Assembly: GCA_030560485.1 (NCBI GenBank)
Contig: JAKTTS010000153.1
Coordinates: 1 to 30,518, forward strand
Length of the DNA stretch: 30,518 nt
From: Ascoidea tarda (nom. inval.)
Taxonomy: Eukaryota > Ascomycota > Saccharomycetes > Ascoideales > Ascoideaceae
Direction of reading: 5' to 3'
A program made the translations under genes and the position numbers. The first letter of the stretch is position 1. The number at the start of each line of letters is the position of its first letter. A model generated the notes under the pieces. It did not search any database. It saw nothing but the letters and a program-made list of their open reading frames with translations, and had not been told where the DNA came from. This document shows, in pieces, positions 17,843 through 28,427 of the stretch.

Positions 17843-20052
17843 AAATCTCAAAATCTCAAAATCCCTCTTTTTTTGGTTTTAATTCTTTAAAAGTCAATTA
17901 TTTTTTTAAATCAATTCATTACTCACAATCAACTTTTTGAAACCAAATCAAATCAAGTCATAATATAATAATAGAATCAAATGTTATATAAAACAATTTG
18001 TCTTGGATCAAATGTGGTGTCATAATTGGAATTATTAATGAATTATCATCCACAAACATTATCATTGCTATTAGTATTAAAACTACAGTTTAGCATTAGT
18101 ATTAGTATTAGTATCAATATAGTATAATGCAGGCAAGGAAACAATCTTATCTCCAGGTTTTTTTTGTTTTTTTTGAGTTTTAGCAATCTTTTGACTTTAA
18201 TTTATTGCAACCTTAATCAAAGATCCTCATGATGAATTAAAAGTTCTCTTTTCTAACCATGATATGCTCAATCTACTTCAAAACTTACATTATTCTTTTA
18301 TAAAAGACCTGCACTGGAAAAACTAACACAATGTAGTATATCGCTCTAGTATTTTCATTTAAAATGATTATTCACAAAGACTCTGAAAAAAGAAAATTGC
18401 AATTCAAAACCCATTCTAAACGTTTTTCATTAATTGTGACTTTTTAAATGGAATATTTTAGTATACTCTTATATATTCTGCTTAGTAATACTTTTAACGA
18501 TTTAAAATGCAGAAGTTTTTTCTAATAATAAAAATTATGATTAAGTTTTAATTAAATTCAAACTCTTTTAATTTTGAAACATATTTCCTTTGCAAAATAA
18601 GTAAAATTGAACGAAAATCCTTTTTAAAATTTGATTGTTTTGAGGAAAGCAAGCCAATCAAATTTGAGAATTCTAAAAATTATTAAGATCAGCGAGTCAT
18701 TTTCATTTAGACAAACACTTTTGTTAAAACATTTAGTACTAAAAATTGATTTTGGTAATTAACTTAATGATATCATAAAGGTTTTACTGCAGTTTAACAC
18801 CAATTAATAGTGTTCAAGTTTTTTTTAGACTTTTCTTTAACTTGATAACCATTTAATTATACTTTTTATTCAGGAATCCCAAAAACACTAGTCATGAATT
18901 ATTGTTCATGATTTAGCAAGTAAACAACAATCAAATGAATCAAAATAAAGTCATTTAGCTTGATTAATTTTAAATTAATATTTGCAATGCCTTTCTGTCT
19001 GAATTCTTCTTTAATTCAAACCAAATTCTTTTCACATCGTTTTAATTGTATTAGCTAATTTGATTTTAACAATTCTGCTCAAATAAGGGAAAAAAAAAAC
19101 TGCAACCAAACAATTCCAGTATTCCAATCAGTTTTTCAAAGACCTTGTTTTCAGCGAAATTATTATGTCAGCTATAATAAAAATAGGTAAAGAAATAGAA
19201 ATAAAATACACTTATTTCTTTTTGTATTTTGAGTATTCATGAAAAGCCGGATTGAAGATATTGGTTATCAACGTAAATTAATCTTTAAGATATATTTTTA
19301 CCATATATTAATGTTTAATAGATTTAATAAAGTGACTGTGATTATTTTTAATTTTAGACAGACTCTGATGAAAAAAAAACTGAAGTTTTTAAAAAATTAT
19401 TAATGTAAAATGCTAAAGTGCAAAGATTTATCAAGTTTAAATAAAATTCTTCACACAAGAAAATTTAAAATGATGAATTCAATTAAACTTTAGATGAAAC
19501 AAATTGAAAAGTAAAAATTGAGGTTAATTGGAGTAAAAGAAAACAACTGAAAACCTCAAAAATAGATGATAAAATGATTTAATCAAATCAAATTAGAAAA
19601 ACAATAAAAAAAAGAGAAATAAAAACAAGATGAAATAATTAAATTGATTGTGAACAAGATAAAGAACATTGAAAAGATCTGTATCTGACTGAGAATTAAA
19701 TCATTAGTATGGGAATTTGGAATAATTGTATTTTTTTGTTCTTTTTATTTTTTATTTTTTTTTTTTTTTTGTTTTTTTCTAGTAGAATTTATAAATACAA
19801 GACAAAATAATATTAAATGACGTAGAATATGGTAAAAGCAAAAAAGAAAAGAAAAAAACGATAAATAAACAGAACAAAGATTTATTATTATTTTCAGTTT
19901 GAATAAAATTTAGTTAAATTTAATTTAATTTAATTTAAAATTGATTATAATTGATGTTAAAAAAGTGCAGCCAATTATCGAAAAAAAAACGATAAGAGTA
20001 GTTTAATGATAGATTTAATAATAATTTAACCATAAATTTAAGAATATTGAAA

Positions 20053-21231
20053 TTATTCAAGAGTGATATACTTTGATAAACTTTTTGGGATATGATTTAA
20101 CAAATCTTTTGATTGCAACCATTTTTTTGAGAATAACCTATCAGAATATTTATGAGCAGAATCACATAAAATGGTAACCACGCTAGAGCCTTCAGGTAAT
20201 GTTAAAGCTAATTTGCAAGCAGCAACGACATTTAGACCGGAAGTACCACCAAGAAACAAACCTTCATTATCCAATAATCTATATAACATTTCAATTGATT
20301 CTGAATCGAGAATTTTTAAGGCGTCATCAATTATTTCAATATCTTGGGCCAAATTATTGGTGATTCTTCCTTGCCCAATACCTTCAGTAAAGGAAGAACC
20401 AGAATTGTCTAACGATTGACCACCTGATTTGACATAGGCGTAAACACAAGAACCTGGGGGGTCAGCAACAACAATTTTTGTTTTGCCTTGAGAGATTTCC
20501 TTCAAGTATCTTGAAACACCAGCAAACGTGCCACCAGTTCCAGTTGAACAAGTAAAACCATCGACTTTGCCCTTCAATTGAGCCCAAATTTCGGGGCCAG
20601 TTGATTTGATGTGAGCTTCTCTGTTGGCCAAGTTATCAAACTGGTCTGTCCATACAGCATTTGTTAGGGACTCAGCATGTCGTTTAGCCTGGTGGTTAAA
20701 ATTCATTGGGTCCGAAAAGGGCTTTACAGGAACTGGATTAACCTCAGCACCTAGCAATCTTAGCAAATCCATCTTAGCAGGAGACTGGGTATCAGGCATG
20801 TATATGACACACTTATAACCTCTTGATCGACAGACATGAGCCAACCCAATTCCAGTATTTCCTGCAGTTCCCTCAACGACGGTTCCTCCAGGTTTGATAA
20901 GCCCTTTTTTCTCAGCGTCTTCAATGATATATTTAGCAGCTCTGTCCTTAACAGAACCTCCAGGATTCATGTACTCTGCCTTTGCGTAGATGTTTCTACC
21001 TAGCTCCTTGGACAAGTTGTTCAACCTGATCAAGGGAGTGTTTCCAATTGCCTCAACAAAGCCATTGGCGACCAATGGAACAAAATCAGGACGAACATCT
21101 CTGTTGGACTTGGTAGCGAAACAACGTTGAAAATCTTTCCGGGCCGCAGAATTACAGAGCTGGGCGATGGAGGAGGATTTGAGAAGCAGTGAGGGAGACC
21201 TTAGCGTAGTGGAGATCATTCTGAAGCTCAT
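20053..21231 (-). CDS. MCY1: Mitochondrial cysteine synthase-like PLP enzyme (Mcy1/YGR012W)
   Basis: Predicted 392-residue protein; I recall S. cerevisiae Mcy1 as 393. It belongs to the fold-type II PLP family of O-acetylserine sulfhydrylases and cystathionine beta-synthase. The PLP lysine is in [11 protein letters not shown] (Lys95). The substrate loop [12 protein letters not shown], the phosphate loop [11 protein letters not shown] and the C-terminal [14 protein letters not shown] are intact. In S. cerevisiae Mcy1 is an outer-mitochondrial-membrane protein whose cysteine synthase activity is uncertain. The N-terminus ([20 protein letters not shown]) fits mitochondrial targeting. I prefer the ATG at 21231. 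An in-frame ATG at 21411 would add 60 residues, beginning with a Leu-rich run encoded by the CTG/CTT complement of an AGCAGA tract. The gene is divergent from the PRCC-like gene. Confidence 0.88.
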   Translation of the reverse strand: MSFRMISTTLRSPSLLLKSSSIAQLCNSAARKDFQRCFATKSNRDVRPDFVPLVANGFVEAIGNTPLIRLNNLSKELGRNIYAKAEYMNPGGSVKDRAAKYIIEDAEKKGLIKPGGTVVEGTAGNTGIGLAHVCRSRGYKCVIYMPDTQSPAKMDLLRLLGAEVNPVPVKPFSDPMNFNHQAKRHAESLTNAVWTDQFDNLANREAHIKSTGPEIWAQLKGKVDGFTCSTGTGGTFAGVSRYLKEISQGKTKIVVADPPGSCVYAYVKSGGQSLDNSGSSFTEGIGQGRITNNLAQDIEIIDDALKILDSESIEMLYRLLDNEGLFLGGTSGLNVVAACKLALTLPEGSSVVTILCDSAHKYSDRLFSKKWLQSKDLLNHIPKSLSKYITLE

Positions 21232-21363
21232 CGATGCTCTTGGTGCCAGTGGAGATCTTTTTTGAGTTGTGAAGATCTTTCTGTGCTCTGAGAGCTTGAG
21301 GTGAAGTTGCAGAGGAGGCGTCGCGCCGGCACATGATTGGTCGTTTTGTGAATTTTCTGAGAG

Positions 21364-21408
21364 AAGAGGAAGAGAAAGAAGCAGAAGCAACAAAAGCAGC
21401 AGAAGAAA
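21364..21408. repeat. AGCAGA-type tract before the PRCC-like gene
   Basis: An imperfect purine-rich tract of AGAAGC, AGCAGA and AACAAA words ends one base before the plus-strand ATG at 21410. On the minus strand it would encode the Leu-rich start of a longer MCY1 product. Confidence 0.65.
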
Positions 21409-21409
21409 C

Positions 21410-22288
21410 ATGGATGCTTTAGCTGGCTACGACACGTCTGACTCAGAAACAGAGACAGCAGAGCTGTTAACCCCTCCTCCCTCGGCTTTGTTGGCCCAGG
21501 TCTCCAGTGCCCATAGAAACAGCAGCAACAGCAGCAGCAGTGGCAATATCAAACAGAGAAGAGCTGGCACAGAAGAGAAGGTTTTGGGTGGAGCCTTCAA
21601 AGACACATTCACGACTGGATGTGCTATTACATCGGAGTACAATGGCAGACCATTGACTACAAACAAGTCAATTACTTCTTTTGTTCCTCGTAATCTCAAA
21701 AGTGTAAGACATAAGTATCTGATTCAAAAGAAAGAAAAAAACATACATAAAAATAGCGATAAACCCACAACTAAGGCTGCCAGTGCAGTTAAAAAACAAA
21801 GAATTAAAAAGATGATAGAAACGAAATTGAGTGGTTTAAATTTGGTAAACCCTGTGTTGGCTGAAAATAATGAAAACAAGAATCAAAATAATAGTGATAA
21901 TATTAGTAATAATAATAGTGACCAAAGTAATAAAAGTATTGACAAAATTTTGAAATTAAATACAATTTTGTTAAGTAAATGTATTTCAGATCCTAATCAA
22001 ATTGAAACGAAACAAAATAATGAATATGGAAATGATAACCAAAGTTTTTATCGGGAAATAAATAAAGAAATTCTAAATAAAAAAATAATTGAATTTAATA
22101 TTGACGAATTTTATTCCAAAAACCAAGAATTGATTGATAAAGGTGATTTGGATCCAAACTCCGGTCGACAATTGAAAATTATCAATGCTCATGGTAAAAA
22201 CCAATTATCATCATTATTTAAAATAGCTAATCAAAATTTGGAAATAATGGATGAAAAAAATAAATTAATTAAGAGGAATCTCAATTAA
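21410..22288 (+). CDS. Uncharacterised protein, possibly PRCC-like
   Basis: Predicted 292-residue hydrophilic protein. The N-terminus [15 protein letters not shown] resembles the short acidic start of PRCC (a nuclear splicing-associated protein; Pfam name 'mitotic checkpoint regulator, MAD2B-interacting'). The C-terminal stretch [25 protein letters not shown] lines up by eye with the conserved PRCC tail, where a KKHQITSL-like motif is followed by a charged helix. Between them are a Ser run, a basic region with likely nuclear localisation signals (KKQRIKK near residue 128) and an Asn/Ser-rich linker. The match is weak and the middle of PRCC is not conserved, so this is only a hypothesis. The ATG overlaps on the opposite strand an in-frame upstream ATG of MCY1. 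The stop is 37 bp from the SAE2 stop. Composition falls from balanced to AT-rich along the gene. Confidence 0.75.
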   Translation: MDALAGYDTSDSETETAELLTPPPSALLAQVSSAHRNSSNSSSSGNIKQRRAGTEEKVLGGAFKDTFTTGCAITSEYNGRPLTTNKSITSFVPRNLKSVRHKYLIQKKEKNIHKNSDKPTTKAASAVKKQRIKKMIETKLSGLNLVNPVLAENNENKNQNNSDNISNNNSDQSNKSIDKILKLNTILLSKCISDPNQIETKQNNEYGNDNQSFYREINKEILNKKIIEFNIDEFYSKNQELIDKGDLDPNSGRQLKIINAHGKNQLSSLFKIANQNLEIMDEKNKLIKRNLN

Positions 22289-22325
22289 AAATAATAACTA
22301 ACAAAGCAGCAAACCGCTGAATAAT

Positions 22326-24218
22326 CTAAATGCCCTCAGTTAATATATTCATATCATAAACGTAATTGCCGTCTTTAACAAGCCGGTTAAAATAATCATC
22401 TCTGAAAATAAATTTGCTATTAGTGTTATCTGGATTGGTTGCTATTAAAAATCTTTTAATTGCGATCTTTTTGTTGATGATTTTAGCTTGATTCTTTTGG
22501 GCGCTTAGTTCTTGAGTAGATGGAAATTCAGTTAAATTGAAACCAGGAGGTGTGCTATCGAAATTTTTCCATTTAGATTTATGTCTTGATGTTTTCTTGA
22601 TGATGTTGTGATTACAAATTACTGAGGAATTGTCGAGATTTTTGTTAATCAGAGAAGACCAATTTGGACCTTGAATTATATGACCTGGGCCTGCCATTTT
22701 GTAAAAAACTTCGCATTGTTTACAGATATCGCCATTGATTTTAGATCTATCATTTTTTGATCTTAGAACTTCATGGTAAGCGAAGGGGATGTTGTTATTA
22801 GTTTCTGGGTTTGGTTTGAAGTCTTCAATTATCCAAGGTCTATTTTCCTTTGGATTTATAGATAAATTCATAATTATGTTATTATTACTATTATTATTAT
22901 AAGTGAAATCATCGTGAGTACTACTGGTGTCATCTGATGTCGTGTTGAAAGAAAAAGTGGATAGATTTTTATTTGGAGTTTTCCTTGGAGTTTGAAGTTT
23001 AATTTTCTTCAAATTATTGAGAGGATTGGTCATATCTTCTGCTTTGTTTGGAATATTTATTGGATTGGTTTCTTCTTTTTTAATGAATTGATTAAAATTG
23101 TTGTTATTTGATTGAACATTTAAATTTTTTTCGAGTAAGGGTTTTTTTATATTTTCATACAACTTTGTAGAAATTGGATGATTTTTGTCATCTTCTTGTA
23201 ACAAAATTCTCTTTCTTATTACGCTACTATTATTATTATCATTTTTATCATTATGGTAATTATCATTAATGGCTGAAAGTGTTTTGGTTGGATTATTCAA
23301 AATGTTGAGGTTTAAATTTTTGTTACTGAGAATGGATCGATTGTTTAGAAGATAATTTTGAACGAAGTCATCGTCGTCATCGTCGTCGTCATCACCGTCA
23401 TCGTTATCGTCATCATCTTCAGAGCTTTGAGTAGCATTCTCCTTCTCAGAATCTTTAGACTGGTTCTCAATTTGAATTTCATTGGATTTTGGATTATTGC
23501 GTTTATGATCGTTTGTATATCCAAGGATGATTTCGTCAATTTTGTCGATATTTTCAGAATTGTCTTTGTTATTCAATAGTGGTATATCCAATTGACTAAT
23601 TGGATCGGAATTGAGGTCGAAAGCAGGTTGGACAGCACTCTCGAGTTTTATTTTGTTGTTATTGTTGTTACTTTGAGCCTTGTTGGTAATTTTTGTAGCA
23701 ACTGGAGGTTGTGAGGAGTAAAACATGTAATCGCCATTCTCAAGATTGATACTACCAGGAATCAAGGGCTGGTTTCGTATCTTTTTGGGATTGAACCTGG
23801 GCAAGGGAAGTGCTTCGTTGAAGAAATCGTCACCATCGTCAGCAGAATCAGCATTGTCGTAGGTCTGTTTTGCGTCAGTGTCAGCAAAATTGTCCTGTGT
23901 GAGCTCAGAGCTAGGGTCTGAATTGAGCTGTGTTTTGAAGGTGTCCAAAGCCCTGTGCTGCTCAACATCGTTGGCGCCCATGCTGCTTCTGCTGCCTGCC
24001 AACAGAAGCTGTTTCTTCAAGCTGGCGATCTCCATGTCCTTCTCTCGCGTGGTTCTGTTGAACTCGAGATTCAAGATCCTGTTGATGCTGACAAGCTTAC
24101 TGTTGGCATTGCGCAACTGCTCGTAGGACGTGTGTAACTCGTTGAACCTGTCAATAAGACTGCCCACAAAGGCCTCGCTGAGCCTGGTGAACTGCTCGAG
24201 CGTCTGCTGCCTGTCCAT
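22326..24218 (-). CDS. SAE2: Sae2/CtIP/Ctp1-family DNA-end resection factor
   Basis: Predicted 630-residue protein, longer than S. cerevisiae Sae2 (345). Sae2/CtIP activates Mre11-Rad50 nuclease to start resection of double-strand breaks. Residues 1-75 form a likely coiled coil (LIDRFNELHTSYEQL, then NRILNLEFNRTTREKDMEIASLKKQLLL) matching the oligomerisation region. The C-terminal family domain has RPWIIEDFKPNP, the Cys pair CKQC (499-502), SRHKSKW and STPPGFNLTEFPSTQE. The TP at Thr556 is in the position of the essential CDK site (Sae2 Ser267, CtIP Thr847). The middle is disordered, Asn-rich and includes an acidic Asp run. An in-frame GTG at 24311 is not used as a start. It is divergent from LOS1 across 284 bp that includes an ACGCGC box (minus strand; 24271-24276). 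The CtIP domain makes the call firm; the symbol follows S. cerevisiae. Confidence 0.8.
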   Translation of the reverse strand: MDRQQTLEQFTRLSEAFVGSLIDRFNELHTSYEQLRNANSKLVSINRILNLEFNRTTREKDMEIASLKKQLLLAGSRSSMGANDVEQHRALDTFKTQLNSDPSSELTQDNFADTDAKQTYDNADSADDGDDFFNEALPLPRFNPKKIRNQPLIPGSINLENGDYMFYSSQPPVATKITNKAQSNNNNNKIKLESAVQPAFDLNSDPISQLDIPLLNNKDNSENIDKIDEIILGYTNDHKRNNPKSNEIQIENQSKDSEKENATQSSEDDDDNDDGDDDDDDDDDFVQNYLLNNRSILSNKNLNLNILNNPTKTLSAINDNYHNDKNDNNNSSVIRKRILLQEDDKNHPISTKLYENIKKPLLEKNLNVQSNNNNFNQFIKKEETNPINIPNKAEDMTNPLNNLKKIKLQTPRKTPNKNLSTFSFNTTSDDTSSTHDDFTYNNNSNNNIIMNLSINPKENRPWIIEDFKPNPETNNNIPFAYHEVLRSKNDRSKINGDICKQCEVFYKMAGPGHIIQGPNWSSLINKNLDNSSVICNHNIIKKTSRHKSKWKNFDSTPPGFNLTEFPSTQELSAQKNQAKIINKKIAIKRFLIATNPDNTNSKFIFRDDYFNRLVKDGNYVYDMNILTEGI

Positions 24219-24225
24219 CGTGTCT

Positions 24226-24385
24226 CTGCTGCCTGTGCTGCTTCTACTGCCTGTGCTTCTCTTCTTCGGCGCGCGTCGCCTCCCGCTTTGTGCTTGCGGA
24301 AAATTTTTCACTCACTCTCTCTCTTCAGCACCTGAGCTGTCTGTGTCTTTGCTGTTTCTTCTGCTGCTTCTGCTTCTTTTCCCAC
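24226..24385. promoter_or_regulatory. SAE2/LOS1 divergent promoter with AGCAGA-type tracts and MCB-like box
   Basis: The region between the two ATGs has two CTGCTTCT-type tracts (AGAAGCAG on the SAE2 sense strand), near 24226-24262 and 24341-24385. Between them is the GC-rich segment GGCGCGCGTCGCC (24268-24280), whose complement contains ACGCG, the core of an MBF site, about 55 bp upstream of SAE2. Similar tracts border other starts here. Confidence 0.5.
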
Positions 24386-24502
24386 CATCTGCTGCTGATA
24401 CCTTTTCGCCCTTCCTCGCTTCCAACGCCTGTCTTTGCCATCCATCTTCAACTGCTCCCAGAGACTCTCTATCACCCTGTGGCGTCTTTGCCATCCTTCA
24501 CC

Positions 24503-27500
24503 ATGGCCTCCATCGAAGAACAAATCCAAAAAGCTGTTCAAATCGCATACAACCCTTCCAACTCAAATGTCTTACTCCAAGAGGCTTTGAATTTCATCAA
24601 AGATTTGAAAAAAAATGCTTCCAGCTCCTGGAAACCATGCTTGAATCTTCTCATCAACAAAAACGACTATCCTACAAAGTTTTTCGCTCTACAGATTGTT
24701 GATATCCATATCAACAACATTTCTTTGCTCAATCTATCAAGCCCAAATAACATCAATTACAGCAGCAACATCAATGACTTGAATGAGATCAAAGACATTC
24801 TCTTCAATTACTTCAAATTCAAAATTATCAACGAAAACCTAAACCATCCTGACTTTTTGAAAAAAAAATTATCAGCCACTTTCACCAATTTGTTCTTATC
24901 CACTTATCTCAACATTTGGCCTGATTTCTTCAAAGATTTCACAAACATATCCATCCAATCTGAACTAGCAATGTACTATTATCTAGATATTCTAATCTAC
25001 ATCCACCAAGAAATCGCTGATCAATCCCTATCACTATCTATATCCACTATATCAAATAATCTAAACGACCTATCCAACAACAATTCTCAAACAAATCTTC
25101 AAACAAACGACCAATCCATCAATTCCTCCCTACTAGACCCTGAGTTGATCTTAAAGAGAAACTCAAACCTAAAGGACATCATTCGTCTAAATGACACCAA
25201 CGACTTGATTCTAAATCTCAAAAATCTACTAATCAATTCCTCAAACAACATTCTAATAATAAAATCTCTATCTGTTCTAGGCTCCTGGTCAATTTGGATA
25301 GACATCAATCTAATCATCAACAATGGCTTTCTAAACATCATCCTAAATTACCTATCAAACAATCATTCAAACAATATCAACACCAACGACAACCACCTAA
25401 TCATTGCTCTCCTAGATTCCCTAAACAACATTATAAAGAAAAAAATGTCTCCGAACGAAAAAATACAACTACTATCCCTCCTAGATCTAGCCGAAATTGC
25501 AAACACTCTATTCCAATCAAACCAAGTCCTAATATCCTACAACAATAACAAAAAAAATATCGCCAACAGTAACAACAATGTTTTTGATGACGATGAATAT
25601 GTAGATCTAATGAAAATGCTAACTAAATTAACAAACACCTTTTCAAATGAATACCTCGCAATACTATCAACCTCAATTTCTTCTTCAACCTTCTCTGCAT
25701 CTTCTTCCTCTGCATCTCCTTCTTCTAGCCTCAATTCCCCATTTCAATTAACTAACGAAATCTTCACTTTAATATTTAATCATCTTTTTAACATTTCTCC
25801 GCTAATATTGCTACTCTTATCAAACGATTACGATGACGTCTCAGAACTAATCTTTCCCTTTTTATCAAATTTTTTATCCTTTCTAAAAAAAACTCAAAAT
25901 TCTTAAACAATAACAACAACAGTGATCAGAAATACAATGAAAACTTACTACAACTACTATCGAAACTATTGTCAAAAATTATCATTAAAATGAAATTCGA
26001 TGACGACGATGATGGTCTAGATGACGAATCAATTGAGACATTCAATGACTTTAGATCAAAGATCAAAAGCTTTCAGGACAGCATTGCTCAAATCAACTCA
26101 GATTTATACTTTAATAAAATTACAAACATCATAGAATCAACTCTATTTTTCAACAACAATCCCGCCAATAATACCTTGGACAATGAATTCAGTAACATCC
26201 AAATCAACTGGCAGGCCATTGAATTAGGTCTATACCAATTAACAAACCTAAGTAACTCACTAAGAAATAACTTGCTTAATTTACCTAAAAACTCTATACA
26301 AGATTCAAAACCTTTTCAAACTTTCAAAAACTATTTGATCAATTTAATCAATCAAATTTCAGTAATCAATAACAATAGCTCTGAAAGCGAAAATAGCAAT
26401 AATGAAAACAACATATTATTGATAAAGTTCAACCATCCGCTAATTCAATTGCTATTCTTTGAATTGATTATAAAACATTACAATTTTTTCATCTCGTCTG
26501 AAAATCTAAATATAAACTCAAACAAAAAATTGTCGGTCAACGAAAACGAAATCAACTTGAAACTAATCAAAGAAATATTAAATATTCTAAACTCCAAATT
26601 CGGATTGTACAATGAAAATGAAAAAGTCCAATTAAGATCATGGTATCTATTTTATAGATTCATCAAATTAACCAAACCAAATTTAGATTCATTTTTTTTG
26701 AAAGATTTGGTTATTAACGTATCTCAAAACTTACTAAAGATACAAGATTATGATGAAATTGAATCTAACAATAATAAAAGCAACAATAACGATGAAGAAT
26801 TGGTTGATGAATCAAACTTTGAAACCCAATTATATTTATTCGAGACTATTGGAATCCTAATTGGATTGATGAAAGGGAATGTTAATAGCGAGATTGAATT
26901 TATTGATTTCTTATTAAGTCCGATATTTCAGGATATATCAAATAACCTCGAGAAATACCAAATGAATAGTTTAAATGAGGAGATCAATAAAAGAATAACA
27001 TTCAAGATCAATCACTGTTTAATCAGTATCGGGAACTTTCTAAAAGGGATCGATAATGAAAATGGAAATAAAAAAGATGAAAGAATTTATTTGAAATTGA
27101 TGAATATAATCGATTGTACGTTAGTTATATTGGAGAATTTAAATAAATATGAAAGCATCCGAGACGGATCTCGATTTATATTTTCAAGAATTATCCCATT
27201 GGTTAGTAGCGATAATAATAATACTAATAATACTAATAATACTAATAATACTAATAGTAACATCGATATTAGTAACCATCTAAGCCGATTGATTGGAAAT
27301 ATATTAATAGTAAACGACTTGAAATGTAATGAAATTTGTGATTTATTAAGATTTTTGGGACAAATTATTCATAATTATCAACAGGATAAAAGGATATACG
27401 AATTGGTTAATAATTTATTTTCGCCATTGTTTGAAAAGATTTTCTCAATTCTAAATCAAGGAGTTGATAATGATGGAAATAATAGTAATGGCGTTAATAT

Positions 27501-28278
27501 TAATTTGGATATTGAAAGAGACAAGAACAATTTGGTTAAGGGGTATTTAAGTTTTCTATTAAATTTGACGGTTAATCATTTTACCAGTTTGTTGATTAGC
27601 GAGATCAATATCAAGATGTTTAATCAGATATTGAATATAATGTTTTTTTCTATTATCCGAAACGATAATGATGGAAATGGTTATAATGGCAGTTATAACT
27701 ACAGTTACAAATATGACAATAGCGGGAACATTAATATTGCCAACGTTAAAAACTGTTTTAATTTCTTGAACAATTACTTGAATAGTTTGAGCAATTTAGA
27801 AAAAAAGGATTTATTGGATAACAATATCGAACAAGGCGAGATCAATAAAAGAGAAGCGGAATTGAGAGAGATCGATGAGTACTTGATCAAGAATATTGTG
27901 TCAGCCAGTTTTGAGATTCCATTCAAGGAAATCAAGAGCAAAAGCAGCAAAGAAGAAAAGAGTGGGAACTTGACTAATGGTAACATTAATGGAAGTGCCA
28001 ATGGAACCAGTAAAAATGGCAAGAGTAACACCAAGTTCAATTTGAAGAAACCGCAAAACAAGATATTGGCGATGGAAATAGCCAACAGTGTCAAGGTGTT
28101 GCACGCCAACTACAAGGATATATTGATCAACTACTTGGCCAAGTTTTACTTTGTGGAAATAGGAATTCCAGTCGCTGTGGGGGAGCTGTTCTTGCAAAAC
28201 TTGGTCGCCTTGGATGTGAAGGAGTTCAAAAACTACTACCTCAGGTTCATCCAGGAAATGAACGCAATGATTGTATAG
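24503..28278 (+). CDS. LOS1: Exportin-t (Los1-like tRNA export receptor), reading frame interrupted
   Basis: Two adjacent plus-strand frames together encode a protein of about 1,257 residues (S. cerevisiae Los1: 1,100). Los1/exportin-t is a karyopherin-beta that carries tRNA out of the nucleus with Ran-GTP. The first frame starts at ATG 24503 (MASIEEQIQKAVQIAYNP) and contains the exportin-t-like segment LGSWSIWIDINLIINNGFL and later NDYDDVSELIFPFLSNFL; it stops at 25904-25906. The second frame is already open across that stop, and continues IIIKMKFDDDDDGLDDESIETF, which resembles the KMKY-acidic segment central to Los1. The switch needs a -1 shift and falls at a run of eight A's (25885-25892). 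I see no plausible intron. It may be a one-base sequence error, a real indel, or slippage on A_AAA_AAA. The frame is otherwise open to 28278. Neighbouring EAP1-like synteny supports the call. Confidence 0.83.
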
Positions 28279-28330
28279 AGTGTATAAAAAGTAATAAATA
28301 CAATAAATGGGTAAACAGCACAAACAGCAC

Positions 28331-28361
28331 AATCAAGACAATCAAGACAATCAAGACAATT
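28331..28361. repeat. AATCAAGAC tandem repeat
   Basis: Three 9-bp copies of AATCAAGAC plus a partial fourth lie about 55 bp after the LOS1 stop and 70 bp before the tRNA gene. It is a short slippage repeat in the spacer. Confidence 0.85.
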
Positions 28362-28427
28362 AACATAACCACCACGGTGGACAGTGCGGATAAAATCCCC
28401 GTAAAGAGCACGTTCGTCTAAGGACTT

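Larger units (their letters stand above)
15761..20052. other. Gene-free AT-rich region (right part of the desert)
   Basis: 4.3 kb without a credible gene on either strand; the longest frames are about 60 codons and featureless. Contents are AT-rich simple sequence, a 12-bp palindrome GTTTCTAGAAAC (16370-16381) containing the heat-shock-element core TTCTAGAA, a GCTAATT repeat (16626-16649), a TTTTA run (16881-16937), an AAGACAAAT repeat (17746-17842), a TTAGTA repeat (18089-18115), a TCATGAA/TTCATGA inverted repeat (18892-18911), and a T-tract near 19750-19778. The right end is the 3' flank of MCY1. Because MCY1 points away, this region owes no promoter to a visible gene apart from the distant C2H2 gene. 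Confidence 0.6.

Noticed and set aside
18229-18385. C-box-like ATGATGA with a distant CTGA, as in a C/D snoRNA
   Set aside because: Spacing of about 150 nt, no terminal stem and no guide-like arrangement.
24219-24311. N-terminal extension of SAE2 from a GTG codon
   Set aside because: Non-AUG start and low-complexity Ser/Arg repeats; the coiled coil follows directly on the ATG at 24218.
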